Assembly: GCF_000745965.1 (NCBI RefSeq)
Contig: NZ_JQKI01000013.1
Span: 1-64,000, forward strand
Reading direction: 5' to 3'
DNA: 64,000 bases
DNA from: Edaphobacter aggregans DSM 19364
Lineage (GTDB): Bacteria > Acidobacteriota > Terriglobia > Terriglobales > Acidobacteriaceae
Part shown: positions 1 to 9,830 of the stretch, one piece after another
How the letters are laid out: each line of letters opens with the position of its first letter
Position numbering within the stretch: the stretch's first letter is position 1
Program-made: the position numbers and the translations under genes
The notes under the pieces: model-generated
What the model was told of the DNA's origin: nothing
The model's input: only the letters and a program-made list of their open reading frames with translations
Databases searched by the model: none

Positions 1-438
1 CGTGCCATCCACGGTGAAGTGCTCATCGCTCATGAAGCGCTTGGCCTGCCGGTTGACCTCGCGGAAGAACTGCTGCGCGACCGCGCTGCTCAGCAACCGA
101 TCGCGGTTCTTGGAAAACACCGCGTGGTGCCATACCGCGTCGTCCATGCCCAGCCCGACGAACCAACGAAACAGCAGGTTGTAGTCGATCTGCTCGACCA
201 ACTGCCGCTCCGAACGGATGGAGTAAAACAGCTGCAACAACAAGCCCCGCAGAATATACTCCGGCGCAATCGAGCGACGACCCGTCGCAGCATACAGCTG
301 GTCAAACTCCCCACTCAGTGACCCCAGAACCTGGTCGGTCAGCTGGCGCACCGCACGCAACGGGTGATCCTGAGGCACACGCTCCTCCAACGACACATAG
401 CTGAACATCCCATCCTGAACCCGCTCATCTCCACGCAT
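1..438 (-). mobile_element. IS5-family transposase, N-terminal part cut by the window edge
   Basis: Read on the minus strand from the ATG at 436-438, 146 codons stay open to the window edge. The product begins MRGDERVQDGMFSYVSLEER, continues with a helix-rich N-terminal domain (DUF772 type: GRRSIAPEYILRGLLLQ, then SERQLVEQIDYNLLFRWFVG) and stops at the window edge just after FTVDGT. In this family that last motif carries the first aspartate of the DDE catalytic triad. The catalytic core and the other end of the element lie outside the window, so it cannot be judged whether the element is intact. It sits directly upstream of the cox operon, which makes it relevant to how that operon arrived or is expressed. 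Confidence 0.85.
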
Positions 439-499
439 CCCAGTTAGACGAACATGACTGCACAGCAGTCGCATTCTTCAACAAGTTCCTAGACTAGGA
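439..499. mobile_element. Probable outer end of the IS element
   Basis: The 61 bases between the transposase start and position 499 probably contain the terminal inverted repeat. They end in a perfect palindrome, TCCTAG-A-CTAGGA at 487-499, with two CTAG tetramers; IS5-group elements often target CTAG-like or YTAR sites. The exact terminus cannot be fixed because the other end is not visible. Confidence 0.4.
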
Positions 500-565
500 T
501 TGCGGTCAGAACTTCCGGCTGGTCGATCGTGACGTTGTGGGGGCAACATCCATATCCTGCTGCGT

Positions 566-595
566 TTGACCTTCCGCCTTTCCGGAGACTATAAC
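566..595 (+). promoter_or_regulatory. Candidate sigma-70 promoter of the cox operon
   Basis: A -35 box TTGACC (566-571) and a -10 box TATAAC (590-595) are separated by 18 bases. This is close to the housekeeping consensus and lies about 95 bases before coxM in the correct direction, outside the IS sequence. No other comparable pair is seen between the IS and coxM. Confidence 0.5.
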
Positions 596-655
596 GTTGC
601 CGGGCCTGCAGGCTCTCTCAGTCTCGCGGGTTTCGCGTCAGTGGCTTTTCGTCAA

Positions 656-673
656 CATCCAGGAACCTGGATG
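656..673. promoter_or_regulatory. Perfect 18-bp inverted repeat before coxM (operator or RBS hairpin)
   Basis: CATCCAGG-AA-CCTGGATG is a perfect dyad between the candidate promoter and coxM. Its right arm runs into the purine-rich GGGAGG that serves as the coxM ribosome-binding site. It could be an operator for a dimeric regulator, or an RNA hairpin next to the ribosome-binding site. No regulator gene is adjacent. Confidence 0.45.
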
Positions 674-688
674 GGAGGGTAGACGACG

Positions 689-1558
689 ATGATCCCGCCG
701 GCCTTTGAGTATCTCAGACCGAATACCATTCCTGAAGCTATCGCCTTCTTGCAGCAGTACGGTGACGATGCCAAGATTTTGAGCGGCGGACAAAGTCTCA
801 TTCCCATGATGAAGTTCAGGTTGGCCAGGCCCGGCTACCTCATCGACATCAACCGCATCTCCGGCTTGTCCTACATCAAGGAAGAGGGCGGGTACCTGAA
901 GATCGGTGGCCTCACGCGAGAAGCCGAACTGGAAAACTCCCTGCTCATTCACTCGAAGTATCCCATTATTTTCGACACTGCCCGCATCATCGCCGACCCC
1001 CAAGTTCGGAATATGGCGACGCTGGCGGGCAACCTAGCTCATGGTGACCCAGCGAACGACCATCCGGCTACGATGCTGGCGCTCGGAGCGCAGGTCGTGG
1101 CGGTGGGGCCGCAGGGCGAGAGAGTGCTGCCCATTGAGAGCTTTTTCGTCACCCTCTTCACAACCGACCTTCAGCATGACGAGATCGTGAGTGAGATTCG
1201 CATTCCTACGCCGCCGCCAAGGAGTGGGGGCGCTTACCTGAAGCTGGAAAGAAAGGTCGGCGACTTTGCGACTGCGGGGGTAGCCGTGCAATTGACTCTG
1301 GATGGCGGAGGACTCTGCCAAAACGTCGGTATCGGTCTGACCAACGTGGGCGCGACGCCCGTGAAAGCCAGTAAGGCGGAGGAGTCCCTCCGTGGAAGGA
1401 AGCTGGATGAGGCCACCATCGCGCAGGCATCCCAGCTTGCCGCCGACGAAGCACAGCCAAGTTCTGACCTGCGGGGCCCTGTGGAATACAAGAAGGGCCT
1501 GGTCAAGGAACTGACCCGGCGGGCCCTCGCTCGCGCTTACGAGCGTGCAGGCAAATAG
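689..1558 (+). CDS. coxM: Aerobic CO dehydrogenase, medium (FAD) subunit CoxM
   Basis: The 289-aa product is the FAD-binding electron-transfer subunit of the cytoplasmic/membrane-associated molybdenum hydroxylase that oxidises CO. Two FAD-binding motifs of the family are visible: SGGQS at residues 32-36 and TLAGN at 111-115 followed by HGDPANDHPA, at nearly the same numbering as the Oligotropha enzyme. The ATG at 689 is preceded by GGGAGGG. The gene order M-S-L downstream is that of form I CO dehydrogenases; form II and other family members are usually S-L-M. Codon use is mixed in the third position, unlike genes after 9.8 kb. Confidence 0.93.
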   Translation: MIPPAFEYLRPNTIPEAIAFLQQYGDDAKILSGGQSLIPMMKFRLARPGYLIDINRISGLSYIKEEGGYLKIGGLTREAELENSLLIHSKYPIIFDTARIIADPQVRNMATLAGNLAHGDPANDHPATMLALGAQVVAVGPQGERVLPIESFFVTLFTTDLQHDEIVSEIRIPTPPPRSGGAYLKLERKVGDFATAGVAVQLTLDGGGLCQNVGIGLTNVGATPVKASKAEESLRGRKLDEATIAQASQLAADEAQPSSDLRGPVEYKKGLVKELTRRALARAYERAGK

Positions 1559-1588
1559 ACGTTGGGAAAGGCGGCAGAGGATCCTTAC

Positions 1589-2095
1589 ATGGCGAAGAAA
1601 CAATCGATTCAAGTCAAAGTTAATGGGCGTATTCGCGAAGCCCAGGTTGAACCCAGGCTGTTGCTGGTCCACTTCATCCGCGGATTTCCTGGACTGACCG
1701 GCACTCACGTCGGATGTGACACCACCCATTGCGGTGCCTGCACCGTGATGCTCGATGGAAAGACAGTCAAATCATGCACGATGTTCGCGGTGCAGGCCGA
1801 TGGCTGCGAATTGCTTACAGTGGAAGGCCTGATGCAAAACGGCAAACTTCATCCACTGCAAGAAGGGTTCAAAGAAGAGCATGGATTGCAGTGCGGCTAC
1901 TGCACACCGGGCATGTTGATGTCGTCATACGCCCTGCTTGAGAAGAATCCGAATCCTACTGAAGAAGAGATTCGCTGGGGGATCTCCGGGAACCTGTGCC
2001 GTTGCACCGGGTACCAGAACATTGTCAAAGCCGTGCAGTATGCCGCCGGCAAGATGAAGCAAGGAGGGAAAGATGATCTCCCGAACATCGCCTGA
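1589..2095 (+). CDS. coxS: Aerobic CO dehydrogenase, small (2Fe-2S) subunit CoxS
   Basis: The 168-aa product carries the two iron-sulfur domains of the family: a plant-type ferredoxin motif [16 protein letters not shown], and the four-helix domain with CGYCTPGM and GNLCRCTGY. It passes electrons from the Mo-Cu site of CoxL to FAD in CoxM. A TTG at 1562 would add nine residues, but the ATG at 1589 has GGCAGAGG at good spacing and matches the usual N-terminus. Its end overlaps the coxL start by 23 bases, pointing to translational coupling. Confidence 0.93.
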   Translation: MAKKQSIQVKVNGRIREAQVEPRLLLVHFIRGFPGLTGTHVGCDTTHCGACTVMLDGKTVKSCTMFAVQADGCELLTVEGLMQNGKLHPLQEGFKEEHGLQCGYCTPGMLMSSYALLEKNPNPTEEEIRWGISGNLCRCTGYQNIVKAVQYAAGKMKQGGKDDLPNIA

Positions 2096-4427
2096 GATCG
2101 GTGGCATGGGCCACCCGATCAAGCGCAAAGAAGATCTGCGCTTCATCCAGGGCAAAGGCAACTATGTGGACGATGTTCACCTGCCCGACATGGTGTATGG
2201 ACACATTGTGCGGAGTCCCTATGCGCATGCCCGCTTGAAGAGCGTGAATACGGAGAAGGCCAAGGCACTCCCGGGAGTTTTGGCGGTGATTACCGGGGAG
2301 GACCTCGCCAAGTCAAACCTTGCGTGGATGCCTACTCTGTTCTTCGACAAGCAAATGGTACTGGCTACAGGGAAGGTGCTCTTTCAGTCGCAGGAGGTGG
2401 CCTTTGTGGTGGCCGAAGATCAATACACCGCTGCGGACGCTGCCGAACTGGTGGAGGTCGAATACGAAGAATTGCCGGTGCTGGTCGATCCGCATAAGGC
2501 GCTCGATCCAGGATCGCCTATCCTGCGCGAGGACCGCGAAGAGAAGAGCAATCATATCTTTCACTGGGAGGTTGGCGACAAAGTCGCCACAGAAAAGGCC
2601 TTCGTAGACGCAGAGGTGAAAGCCAAGGTGCATGCAGTCTTCCAGCGTTGTCACCCGGCGCCGCTCGAGACCTGCGGGTGCGTCGCCGACTTCAATGCAG
2701 CGACTGGGCGAATCACCATTTACCTGACGTCGCAAGCGCCACATGTGCATCGCACACTGTTCGCGCTGGTTAGTGGAATTCCAGAAAACAATATTCGTGT
2801 TGTTTCGCCTGACATCGGAGGTGGTTTTGGGAATAAGGTTCCGATCTATCCCGGATATGTCTGTGCGGTTGTGGCTTCACTGACTCTTGGGCGGCCGGTG
2901 AAATGGATTGAGACACGTTCGGAGAATCTGCAATCCACCGGGTTCGCGCGGGATTATCACATGACAGCGGAACTCGCTGCGGGGCAGGACGGGAAGATCA
3001 AAGCTATGCGGGTGAAGACCCTGGCTGATCATGGCGCCTTCAACGCCGCCGCTCAACCTACCAAGTTTCCGGCGGGCCTGTTCAGCATATGCACCGGTGC
3101 GTATGACTATCCCACTGCCTTTTGCGAGGTCGATGGGGTCTACACGAACAAGGCGCCGGGAGGAATCGCCTATCGCTGTTCGTTCCGAGTGACAGAGGCC
3201 GCTTATCTCATCGAGCGAGCGGTGGATGTGCTGGCACAGGAGTTGAAGACTGATCCGGTTGAGTTGCGGCGGAAGAATTTTATTCCTCCGCACAAGTTTC
3301 CCTACGCGTCGCCGCTAGGTTGGTCCTATGACAGCGGAGACTATGATGCCGCAATGAAGGTGGCACTGGATACGGTTGGCTACGATGCGCTGAGGAAGGA
3401 ACAGCAGGAGAAGCGCAAGAGGGGCGAGCTGATGGGCATTGGGGTTTCCAGTTTCGTCGAAGTTGTCGGGGCCGGGCCTGCCCATACCTTCGATATCGCC
3501 GGAATCAAGATGTTCGACAGCTGCGAGATTCGCGTTCACCCCACGGGCAAGGCCATGTGCCGCATGGGAACCAAGAGCCAGGGGCAAGGGCATGAGACAA
3601 CGTATGCACAGATTGTCGCGCAGGAGTTGGGCATTCCTGCGGATGATGTAACTGTTGAGGAAGGCGACACGGACACCGCTCCGTATGGTCTGGGAACGTA
3701 CGCCAGCCGCAGCACTCCCGTCTCCGGTGCAGCCACGGCCATGGCGGCACGTAAGATTCGCGGCAAGGCGAAAAAGATCGCGGCTCATCTGCTGGAGTGC
3801 AGCGAGGAGGATCTGGATTGGGAGCCCGGCAAATTCTTCGTCAAAGGCGCGCCGAGTAAATCCAAAACTATCCAGGACATTGCCTTCGCGGCATACACCA
3901 ATATTCCAGCGGGCATGGAAGCCGGACTCGAAGCGGTGGACTATTACGATCCACCGAATCTCACCTTTCCTTTCGGCACATACATCTGCGTCGTGGATAT
4001 CGACAAAGGTACGGGCGAGGTTAAAGTACGCCGCTTCGTTGCGGTGGACGACTGCGGCAACATCATCAATCCCATGATTGTGGAAGGTCAGATTCACGGA
4101 GGTTTGACCGAGGGGTTAGCCATCGCCTTCATGCAGCAGATTAGCTACGACGAGAGCGGCAATGTGCAGGGAGGGAGTTTTATGGACTACCTGATACCCA
4201 CGGCGGTCGAGACTCCTCACTGGGAGACAGGCAAGACCTGCACGCCTTCGCCGCATCATCCCTTCGGCGCCAAGGGCGTGGGCGAGTCGCCTAATGTCGG
4301 CTCTCCGGCGGCCTTCGTCAATGCCGTGGTCGACGCACTTTCCCATCTTGGCGTGAAACACATCGACATGCCGATTGCGCCGTGGAAGGTGTGGAACATT
4401 CTCAAAGAGAAAGGCGTGGTCAATTAG
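2073..4427 (+). CDS. coxL: Form I CO dehydrogenase, large Mo-Cu subunit CoxL
   Basis: The 784-aa product matches the full length of CoxL. It binds the molybdopterin cytosine dinucleotide cofactor and the Cu-S-Mo centre and oxidises CO to CO2. The decisive evidence is the form I active-site loop AYRCSFR at residues 366-372, whose Cys369 would bind copper. Form II enzymes and xanthine dehydrogenases lack this motif. The catalytic glutamate is in GVGESP near residue 738, and the N-terminal [19 protein letters not shown] block is typical. The start at 2073 has AAGGAGGG six bases upstream. A functional CO dehydrogenase is therefore predicted, not merely a paralogue. Confidence 0.96.
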   Translation: MISRTSPEIGGMGHPIKRKEDLRFIQGKGNYVDDVHLPDMVYGHIVRSPYAHARLKSVNTEKAKALPGVLAVITGEDLAKSNLAWMPTLFFDKQMVLATGKVLFQSQEVAFVVAEDQYTAADAAELVEVEYEELPVLVDPHKALDPGSPILREDREEKSNHIFHWEVGDKVATEKAFVDAEVKAKVHAVFQRCHPAPLETCGCVADFNAATGRITIYLTSQAPHVHRTLFALVSGIPENNIRVVSPDIGGGFGNKVPIYPGYVCAVVASLTLGRPVKWIETRSENLQSTGFARDYHMTAELAAGQDGKIKAMRVKTLADHGAFNAAAQPTKFPAGLFSICTGAYDYPTAFCEVDGVYTNKAPGGIAYRCSFRVTEAAYLIERAVDVLAQELKTDPVELRRKNFIPPHKFPYASPLGWSYDSGDYDAAMKVALDTVGYDALRKEQQEKRKRGELMGIGVSSFVEVVGAGPAHTFDIAGIKMFDSCEIRVHPTGKAMCRMGTKSQGQGHETTYAQIVAQELGIPADDVTVEEGDTDTAPYGLGTYASRSTPVSGAATAMAARKIRGKAKKIAAHLLECSEEDLDWEPGKFFVKGAPSKSKTIQDIAFAAYTNIPAGMEAGLEAVDYYDPPNLTFPFGTYICVVDIDKGTGEVKVRRFVAVDDCGNIINPMIVEGQIHGGLTEGLAIAFMQQISYDESGNVQGGSFMDYLIPTAVETPHWETGKTCTPSPHHPFGAKGVGESPNVGSPAAFVNAVVDALSHLGVKHIDMPIAPWKVWNILKEKGVVN

Positions 4428-4431
4428 GCTT

Positions 4432-4977
4432 ATGTCGATCGAAATCGAAAAAACATTTCAGGCGAAGGAGCCGATCGAGCAGGTGTGGAGTCTGTTGAGC
4501 GATCCCAGGCGAGTCGCCACCTGTGTACCCGGCGCCAAGATTACCGAGCAAGTGGATGAGAAGACCTACAAGGGCACGATCAGTGTGAAAGTGGGACCGA
4601 GCGCAACTGACTACAAAGGCGAGTTGGAGATCGTTCGTCTCGACCCAAAGAACTACGAGATGGAGATTCTCGGCAAAGGACAGGATGTGAGAGGCCGCGG
4701 AAGCGCGTCGATGAAAATGACGAGCAAACTGCGTTCGCTTGAGGATGGGGGCACGGAGGTCACCAGCGTCTCCGAGGTCAACGTAGTGGGAATCCTGGCA
4801 CAGATGGGATCGCGGGTGATTAGCGAAGTCTCCAACATTATGTTTCAGCAATTCACGAAGAACTTCCAGGCACAGCTACAACGGCCAGCAGATGCGGCAT
4901 CGCCTGAAGCCAAGCCCATTAGCGCCGCCTCCTTGGCGTGGGCCGCGGCAAAAGGAGCGTTTCACCGCGAATCCTGA
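4432..4977 (+). CDS. coxG: CoxG, SRPBCC-fold CO dehydrogenase accessory protein
   Basis: The 181-aa product has the CoxG/SRPBCC fold pattern: N-terminal QAKEPIEQVWSLLSDPRR, then VATCVPGAKIT, KVGPSATDYKGELEI and a GRGSASMKM strand. CoxG proteins link CO dehydrogenase to the membrane and are reported to carry quinone. The C-terminal ISAASLAWAAAKGAF segment could be a membrane-associating helix. An upstream in-frame start lies inside coxL, so the ATG at 4432, four bases after the coxL stop, is preferred. Confidence 0.88.
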   Translation: MSIEIEKTFQAKEPIEQVWSLLSDPRRVATCVPGAKITEQVDEKTYKGTISVKVGPSATDYKGELEIVRLDPKNYEMEILGKGQDVRGRGSASMKMTSKLRSLEDGGTEVTSVSEVNVVGILAQMGSRVISEVSNIMFQQFTKNFQAQLQRPADAASPEAKPISAASLAWAAAKGAFHRES

Positions 4978-5011
4978 AGTCTGCCGATTCATCAGAAGTG
5001 GAGCGACCGTT

Positions 5012-5923
5012 ATGCCAGCCCTGTCGGAGCAGCCCGCGGAGGAGTTTGTTAGAGACCCGGATGCTCTGATGCAGAGCTTTGGACGCCTGGGTTACATTGC
5101 AGACCGCTCCTTAGCCACAGCAGTCTACCTCATGACCAAATTGCGCAAGCCTCTTTTGATCGAAGGTCATGCAGGTCTCGGCAAGACAGAAGTGGCCAAA
5201 GTCCTGGCGTCGATGTTGGGGACCCAACTCATTCGACTGCAGTGCTACGAAGGGCTGGACATCAGTTCCTCAGTCTACGAATGGAATTATCAAAAACAAT
5301 TACTGGCCATCAAGATCCAGGAAGGGACAGAGCAGAGTGTGGAAGAGAAGGAGAAACACATCTTTAGCCCCGAGTTTCTGCTGGAGCGGCCGCTGCTCAG
5401 ATCGATCCTTGCTCAGGACGCTTCCCCCGTGCTCCTGATAGATGAAATCGACCGCGCAGATGAGGCATTCGAAGCATTTCTTCTCGAACTGCTTTCCGAT
5501 TTCCAGATCAGCGTGCCGGAGATGGGCACCATCAAGGCCAAACACATTCCTTACGTCATTCTCACCTCCAACCGCACACGGGAGCTGAGCGACGCTCTGA
5601 AGCGCCGGTGCCTCTATCACTGGATCGATTATCCGAGCTTCGAAAAGGAGATGAGCATTGTGCGCACCCGATTGCCCGGCATCGAAGAGGAGCTGGGCAT
5701 GCAAGTAGTGCGGTATGTTCAGACAGTGCGGGCGCTGGAACTGGTGAAGCCGCCCGGAGTGGCGGAGACGTTGGACTGCGCTCAGGCCGTGATTTCTCTT
5801 GGCAGCCGTCGCCTGAGTGCGGAGGTAATCGACGCTACGATCGGCTGCGTAGCGAAATCAATGGAGGATAGCGTGAAACTCAAGTCTGCGGGGATCGACA
5901 AGCTACTCCCGCGGACTTTCTAG
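5012..5923 (+). CDS. coxD: CoxD, MoxR-type AAA+ ATPase for CO dehydrogenase maturation
   Basis: The 303-aa product has a Walker A motif GHAGLGKTE around residues 52-60, a Walker B LLIDEIDRAD and the sensor segment VILTSNRTRELSDALKRRC. CoxD ATPases act with CoxE and CoxF in assembling the Cu-S-Mo site after the apo-enzyme is made. The longer reading frame from 4892 overlaps coxG, and the ATG at 5012 gives the normal N-terminus. It is followed after 24 bases by its usual partner coxE. Confidence 0.9.
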   Translation: MPALSEQPAEEFVRDPDALMQSFGRLGYIADRSLATAVYLMTKLRKPLLIEGHAGLGKTEVAKVLASMLGTQLIRLQCYEGLDISSSVYEWNYQKQLLAIKIQEGTEQSVEEKEKHIFSPEFLLERPLLRSILAQDASPVLLIDEIDRADEAFEAFLLELLSDFQISVPEMGTIKAKHIPYVILTSNRTRELSDALKRRCLYHWIDYPSFEKEMSIVRTRLPGIEEELGMQVVRYVQTVRALELVKPPGVAETLDCAQAVISLGSRRLSAEVIDATIGCVAKSMEDSVKLKSAGIDKLLPRTF

Positions 5924-5947
5924 AGTGGCGGCGACAGGGAGGACATC

Positions 5948-7084
5948 ATGCGTCAAGAACAATCCGAACGCCTGGCCGCCTCCATCGTAGAGTTCTGCCG
6001 CTTTCTCAGAATGAGTGGACTAGCCGCGGAACCGAGCCAGACGATCACGGCTCTCGAAGCAGTCAAAGCAATCAACGTTACAGACCGGCAAACCTTCGCC
6101 TTTGCGCTGCAGGCGGCGCTGTGTTCCACCAATGAAGAATTGGAGTTATTCCCTAAGCTCTTTCAGGAATTCTGGGGCGAATCACAACCTAGGCCACGGT
6201 CTGCCTCAGGTGAGTACAAGGGACACTCCAAGGGGAAACCGCCGGAACGGGAAGACGGCTCTACTGTATTTCTCGATCAACCCGCCTACGCAGCTGCGGG
6301 GCAGGACGGGAAAAGCAAAGCGGTTTATGGAGCGAGCGCACAGCAGCGATTGAAAAAGGTGGATTTCACTGAAGTGCCGTACGATGACCTGGCTTCTCTG
6401 GAGGAGCTCTCTCTGCGTCTTTTGCGGCGGATGAGCTTGCGCCGCTCGCGGAGACTCACCATCAGCACACTCGCAGATCGCGTCGATCTCCGCAGAAGCA
6501 TTCGGCGCAGCATCATGCATGGCGGTGAGCCGATCATCTTGGCTTACAAAGGTCGAAAGCCGAGAAGGAACAAGCTGGTAATTCTTCTCGACATCAGCGG
6601 CTCGATGAATTTCTACAGCTTGTTCCTGGTGCGTTTTGCCTATGCCCTGCAGTCGCGTTTCCAGCGCATGCATACGTTTCTCTTCAGCACCAACGTCGTC
6701 GAGATCAGCGACCTGCTTCGCACTTGCAATCTGCCTGAGGCTCTACAGCGGCTCTCGCAACGGCCAGCCGGCTGGTCAAGCGGTACGAGGATCGGTGAGT
6801 CGCTCCAGCAGTTCAACCAACTCTACGGAAGGAAGCTGCTCTCGCGCGATACCATCTTCCTTATCCTGAGTGACGGCTGGGATACCGGAGAACCTGACCT
6901 GCTGGCGGCGCAACTACGAGCTGTCAGGCGACGAGTGCAAAAGGTCCTATGGCTTAATCCGCTGCTGGGACTGAAAGAGTATCAGCCCATTACACGGGGC
7001 ATGGCTGCTGCGCTCCCTTACGTGGATGTCTTTGCTTCGGCGCATAACCTGGAGAGCCTGTTGGCACTGGAGAAATATCTGTAG
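5948..7084 (+). CDS. coxE: CoxE, von Willebrand A domain protein for CO dehydrogenase maturation
   Basis: The 378-aa product has an N-terminal helical region and a C-terminal von Willebrand factor A domain with the metal-binding MIDAS motif DISGSM near residue 216 and the later LSDGWDTGEP. MoxR-type ATPase/VWA pairs act as chaperones for metal enzymes, here with CoxD. A charged, low-complexity linker (about residues 80-130) separates the halves. The start has a GGGAGG-type site and follows coxD closely. Confidence 0.9.
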   Translation: MRQEQSERLAASIVEFCRFLRMSGLAAEPSQTITALEAVKAINVTDRQTFAFALQAALCSTNEELELFPKLFQEFWGESQPRPRSASGEYKGHSKGKPPEREDGSTVFLDQPAYAAAGQDGKSKAVYGASAQQRLKKVDFTEVPYDDLASLEELSLRLLRRMSLRRSRRLTISTLADRVDLRRSIRRSIMHGGEPIILAYKGRKPRRNKLVILLDISGSMNFYSLFLVRFAYALQSRFQRMHTFLFSTNVVEISDLLRTCNLPEALQRLSQRPAGWSSGTRIGESLQQFNQLYGRKLLSRDTIFLILSDGWDTGEPDLLAAQLRAVRRRVQKVLWLNPLLGLKEYQPITRGMAAALPYVDVFASAHNLESLLALEKYL

Positions 7085-7111
7085 GGATAGATATGGAAGA
7101 GGAGATAACAA

Positions 7112-8083
7112 ATGTTCGATCAGTTCCTGAACAAGGCGAGTGAACTGCTCGCAAAAGGTGAGCCCTACGCAGTCGCCGAGGTTGTGCGCTACCTGTCGCC
7201 GATCTCGGGCAAAGTTGGGGATAAGGCGATCGTCTTCGCCGACGGCACGGTTTGGGGCTGGATCGGTGGCGGCTGCGCACAACCAGCGGTGATCAAGGAG
7301 GCACTCAAAGCGCTCAAAGACGGTCGACCTCGGCTGGTCCGTATCAGCCCATCATCTTCTCAGGAGGAGGGCATCGTGGCTTACAACATGACCTGCCATA
7401 GCGGTGGCACTCTGGACGTTTATATCGAGCCTGTTCTACCGAAGCCGAATATCTTGATTCTGGGGCGTTCCCCTGTGGGACGAACGTTGGCCAAGCTCGG
7501 CAAGGCTATCAACTACTCAGTTTCGGTCGCCGCTCCGCAGGCTGACCGCGCGACCTATCCAGATGCGGACCAAGTGCAGGCGGATTTGGACCTCAGCGGA
7601 GTAAGGATCGGACCGCAGACCTTTATCGTCGTGTCCACCCAGGGAGAGTACGACGAAAAGGCGCTCGAACAAGCGCTCAAAACTAATGCGTCTTATGTGG
7701 CGTTTGTCGCTAGCAAGGTGAAGGCAGCGAAGGTCCTTCAATCCGTAGGCGAACGAGGGGTCAGTACGGAAAGACTGAACCAGGTTCGGGCCCCGGCGGG
7801 ACTGAACATTCAGGCTGGCACGGAAGAGGAAATTGCCGTGAGCATCCTCGCCGAGATCGTCCAGCTGAGCAGGAAACAAGCTGTCGAACAGAACGACATC
7901 GCCGCGTCGCAAGAAATCAAAGAGGAAGCGACAGATCCAATTTGCGGAATGACCGTAGACGTAAGGAAAGCCAAGTACAGATCGGAGTTTGCCGGTAAAC
8001 CGTTCCACTTCTGTTGTGGTGGCTGCAAAGAGGCATTTGATAAGCAGCCGGATAAGTATGTCCTAGCCCACCTTTCCACATAA
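7112..8083 (+). CDS. coxF: CoxF-like XdhC maturation factor fused to a YHS metal-binding domain
   Basis: The 323-aa product starts with an XdhC/CoxI-type domain (VGDKAIVFADGTVWGWIGGG, then VAYNMTCHSGGTLDVYIEP), followed by a Rossmann-like part (PNILILGRSPVGRTLAKLGK). These proteins insert the sulfurated molybdenum cofactor. The last ~50 residues form a separate YHS domain, DPICGMTVDV then FHFCCGGCKEAF, as found in copper and heavy-metal transporters. The fusion suggests copper handling, fitting the Cu-containing active site, but that is inference. It has a GAGGAGATAACAA leader and closes the operon. No coxI or cytidylyltransferase gene is in the window. Confidence 0.88.
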   Translation: MFDQFLNKASELLAKGEPYAVAEVVRYLSPISGKVGDKAIVFADGTVWGWIGGGCAQPAVIKEALKALKDGRPRLVRISPSSSQEEGIVAYNMTCHSGGTLDVYIEPVLPKPNILILGRSPVGRTLAKLGKAINYSVSVAAPQADRATYPDADQVQADLDLSGVRIGPQTFIVVSTQGEYDEKALEQALKTNASYVAFVASKVKAAKVLQSVGERGVSTERLNQVRAPAGLNIQAGTEEEIAVSILAEIVQLSRKQAVEQNDIAASQEIKEEATDPICGMTVDVRKAKYRSEFAGKPFHFCCGGCKEAFDKQPDKYVLAHLST

Positions 8084-8193
8084 GCCACTCCGGTGGGCGC
8101 TCGATGGCGCTTATCAACCCAGTTGACGCTACTCAGCACCTTTGCCAGCACTGGTCTAATCTCAAATGGGCACAGAACATTTCTTTCGCATCT

Positions 8194-9747
8194 CTAAGTA
8201 ACAGGAGCAGGGTTGAACAGAGCAAGGTCATTGTGCAGTCGCCAGTGATCGGCCCATGTCTCCCTACGACCGCTTGCCACCTCAACAATCATGTCGAAGA
8301 TACGTTGCCCCACCTCGGCGATCGTCTCTTCCCCGGTAGCAATCGTCCCCGCATTGATGTCGATCAGATCCTTCCAGCGCTCTGCAAGCGACGTTCTGGA
8401 AGCAACCTTAATCACAGGAGCCATCGCGAGCCCATACGGCGTCCCTCGCCCAGTCGTAAACACGTGCATGTTCATCGAAGCGGCAAGCTGCAGCGTACCG
8501 CAGATGAAGTCGCTCGCCGGTGTCGCGGCGAAGATCAGCCCCTTCGTCTTCACCTGTTCCCCCGGACCATACACCCCGACGATCGGCGAATTACCCGCCT
8601 TCGCAATCGATCCAAGCGCCTTTTCGACAATATTGGCAAGCCCGCCGCGCTTGTTCCCCGGCGTCGGGTTCGCGCTTCGATCCACGTGGCCCTGGTCGAG
8701 ATACGTGTCATACCACCTCATCTCCCGGATCAGCTCCGCCGCGACCCGTTCGTCTGCGGCCCTCGCCGTCAGTAGATGAATGCCATCGCGAACCTCCGTC
8801 ACCTCGGAGAACATCACCGTCGCGCCCGCCCGCACCAGCAGGTCCGCCGCATACCCCACAGCGGGATTCGCCGTAACCCCAGAGAAGGCATCGCTCCCCC
8901 CACACTGTAGCCCAACGACGAGATCCGACACTGGCCGAGTCGTTCTCCTCCGTCTATTCAGTTGATCCAGCCGTCTCTCCGCCATCGCCATGATCGCCTG
9001 CACCATGTCGCCGAAGCTGTGATGCTGCTCATCCTGCAGCCGAACCAGAAACGGCTCCTCAGACAGGATGGACAGCGTCCCCGCCGGAATCAGTTGCGAA
9101 GGCTGCAGCTTCTCGCACCCCAGACTCACCACCATCGGAGCGCCTCCCAGGTTCGGGTTCAGCATCAGATTCCGCAGCGTGCGGATCGGAATCTCAGCCC
9201 CCGGAGCGTTGATCGCAACCCCGCACCCATAAGGATGCGTGAGCGCAACCACATCGTCCACGTTGGAATACTTCGGAAGAATCTCCTTCTTGATGCGCGA
9301 GACCGCAAACTCAACCGTCGCCGCAACGCACTGCACCGTCGTCGTAATCCCAAGAATATTCTTCGTCCCCACCGACCCATCGTCGTTGAGAAATCCCTCA
9401 AACGTCACCCCTTCGAGCGGCGGCAGCACCGCCGACACATCGGTCGCAATCGGCAGATCATCAAGCGACGGCGGAGATGGCACACTGATATTCCCCTCAT
9501 GCACCCAGCTGCCCCTCGGAATATCGCTCTGCGCATGACCAATCGTGACGCCATAGCGAATCACCGCCGCCCCCTCCGGCAGGTCGACCAGAGCAACCTT
9601 GTGAGCCTCCGGAATGGCCTCCGTCAACACCAACCCCGAGGCAAACCGCGCCCCCGCCGGAAGACCGCCCTCGTTCACAACGATCGCGACATTATCCGTC
9701 GGAGCCACCTTGACATACAGCGGAGGCGTCTTCTTCGTATTCATCAC
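8194..9747 (-). CDS. garD: Galactarate dehydratase
   Basis: The 517-aa product matches E. coli GarD almost motif for motif: an N-terminal SAF domain (about 1-95, [16 protein letters not shown]), then [74 protein letters not shown] and the terminal FNPAPVT. It dehydrates galactarate to 5-keto-4-deoxy-glucarate in hexarate breakdown. No other hexarate gene is nearby. It is convergent with coxF and divergent from the next gene. A second Met three bases in could also be the start. Confidence 0.94.
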   Translation of the reverse strand: MMNTKKTPPLYVKVAPTDNVAIVVNEGGLPAGARFASGLVLTEAIPEAHKVALVDLPEGAAVIRYGVTIGHAQSDIPRGSWVHEGNISVPSPPSLDDLPIATDVSAVLPPLEGVTFEGFLNDDGSVGTKNILGITTTVQCVAATVEFAVSRIKKEILPKYSNVDDVVALTHPYGCGVAINAPGAEIPIRTLRNLMLNPNLGGAPMVVSLGCEKLQPSQLIPAGTLSILSEEPFLVRLQDEQHHSFGDMVQAIMAMAERRLDQLNRRRRTTRPVSDLVVGLQCGGSDAFSGVTANPAVGYAADLLVRAGATVMFSEVTEVRDGIHLLTARAADERVAAELIREMRWYDTYLDQGHVDRSANPTPGNKRGGLANIVEKALGSIAKAGNSPIVGVYGPGEQVKTKGLIFAATPASDFICGTLQLAASMNMHVFTTGRGTPYGLAMAPVIKVASRTSLAERWKDLIDINAGTIATGEETIAEVGQRIFDMIVEVASGRRETWADHWRLHNDLALFNPAPVT

Positions 9748-9830
9748 CGGTCAATCCCTGACCTTTCTGACAATCAACAAATCTACCGATCGCACCCCAC
9801 TCGCGTAAAACCGGTACCATCCTTCACAGG

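Noticed and set aside
2073-4427. Xanthine dehydrogenase or form II CoxL-like protein
   Set aside because: The AYRCSFR loop and the M-S-L order identify form I CO dehydrogenase.
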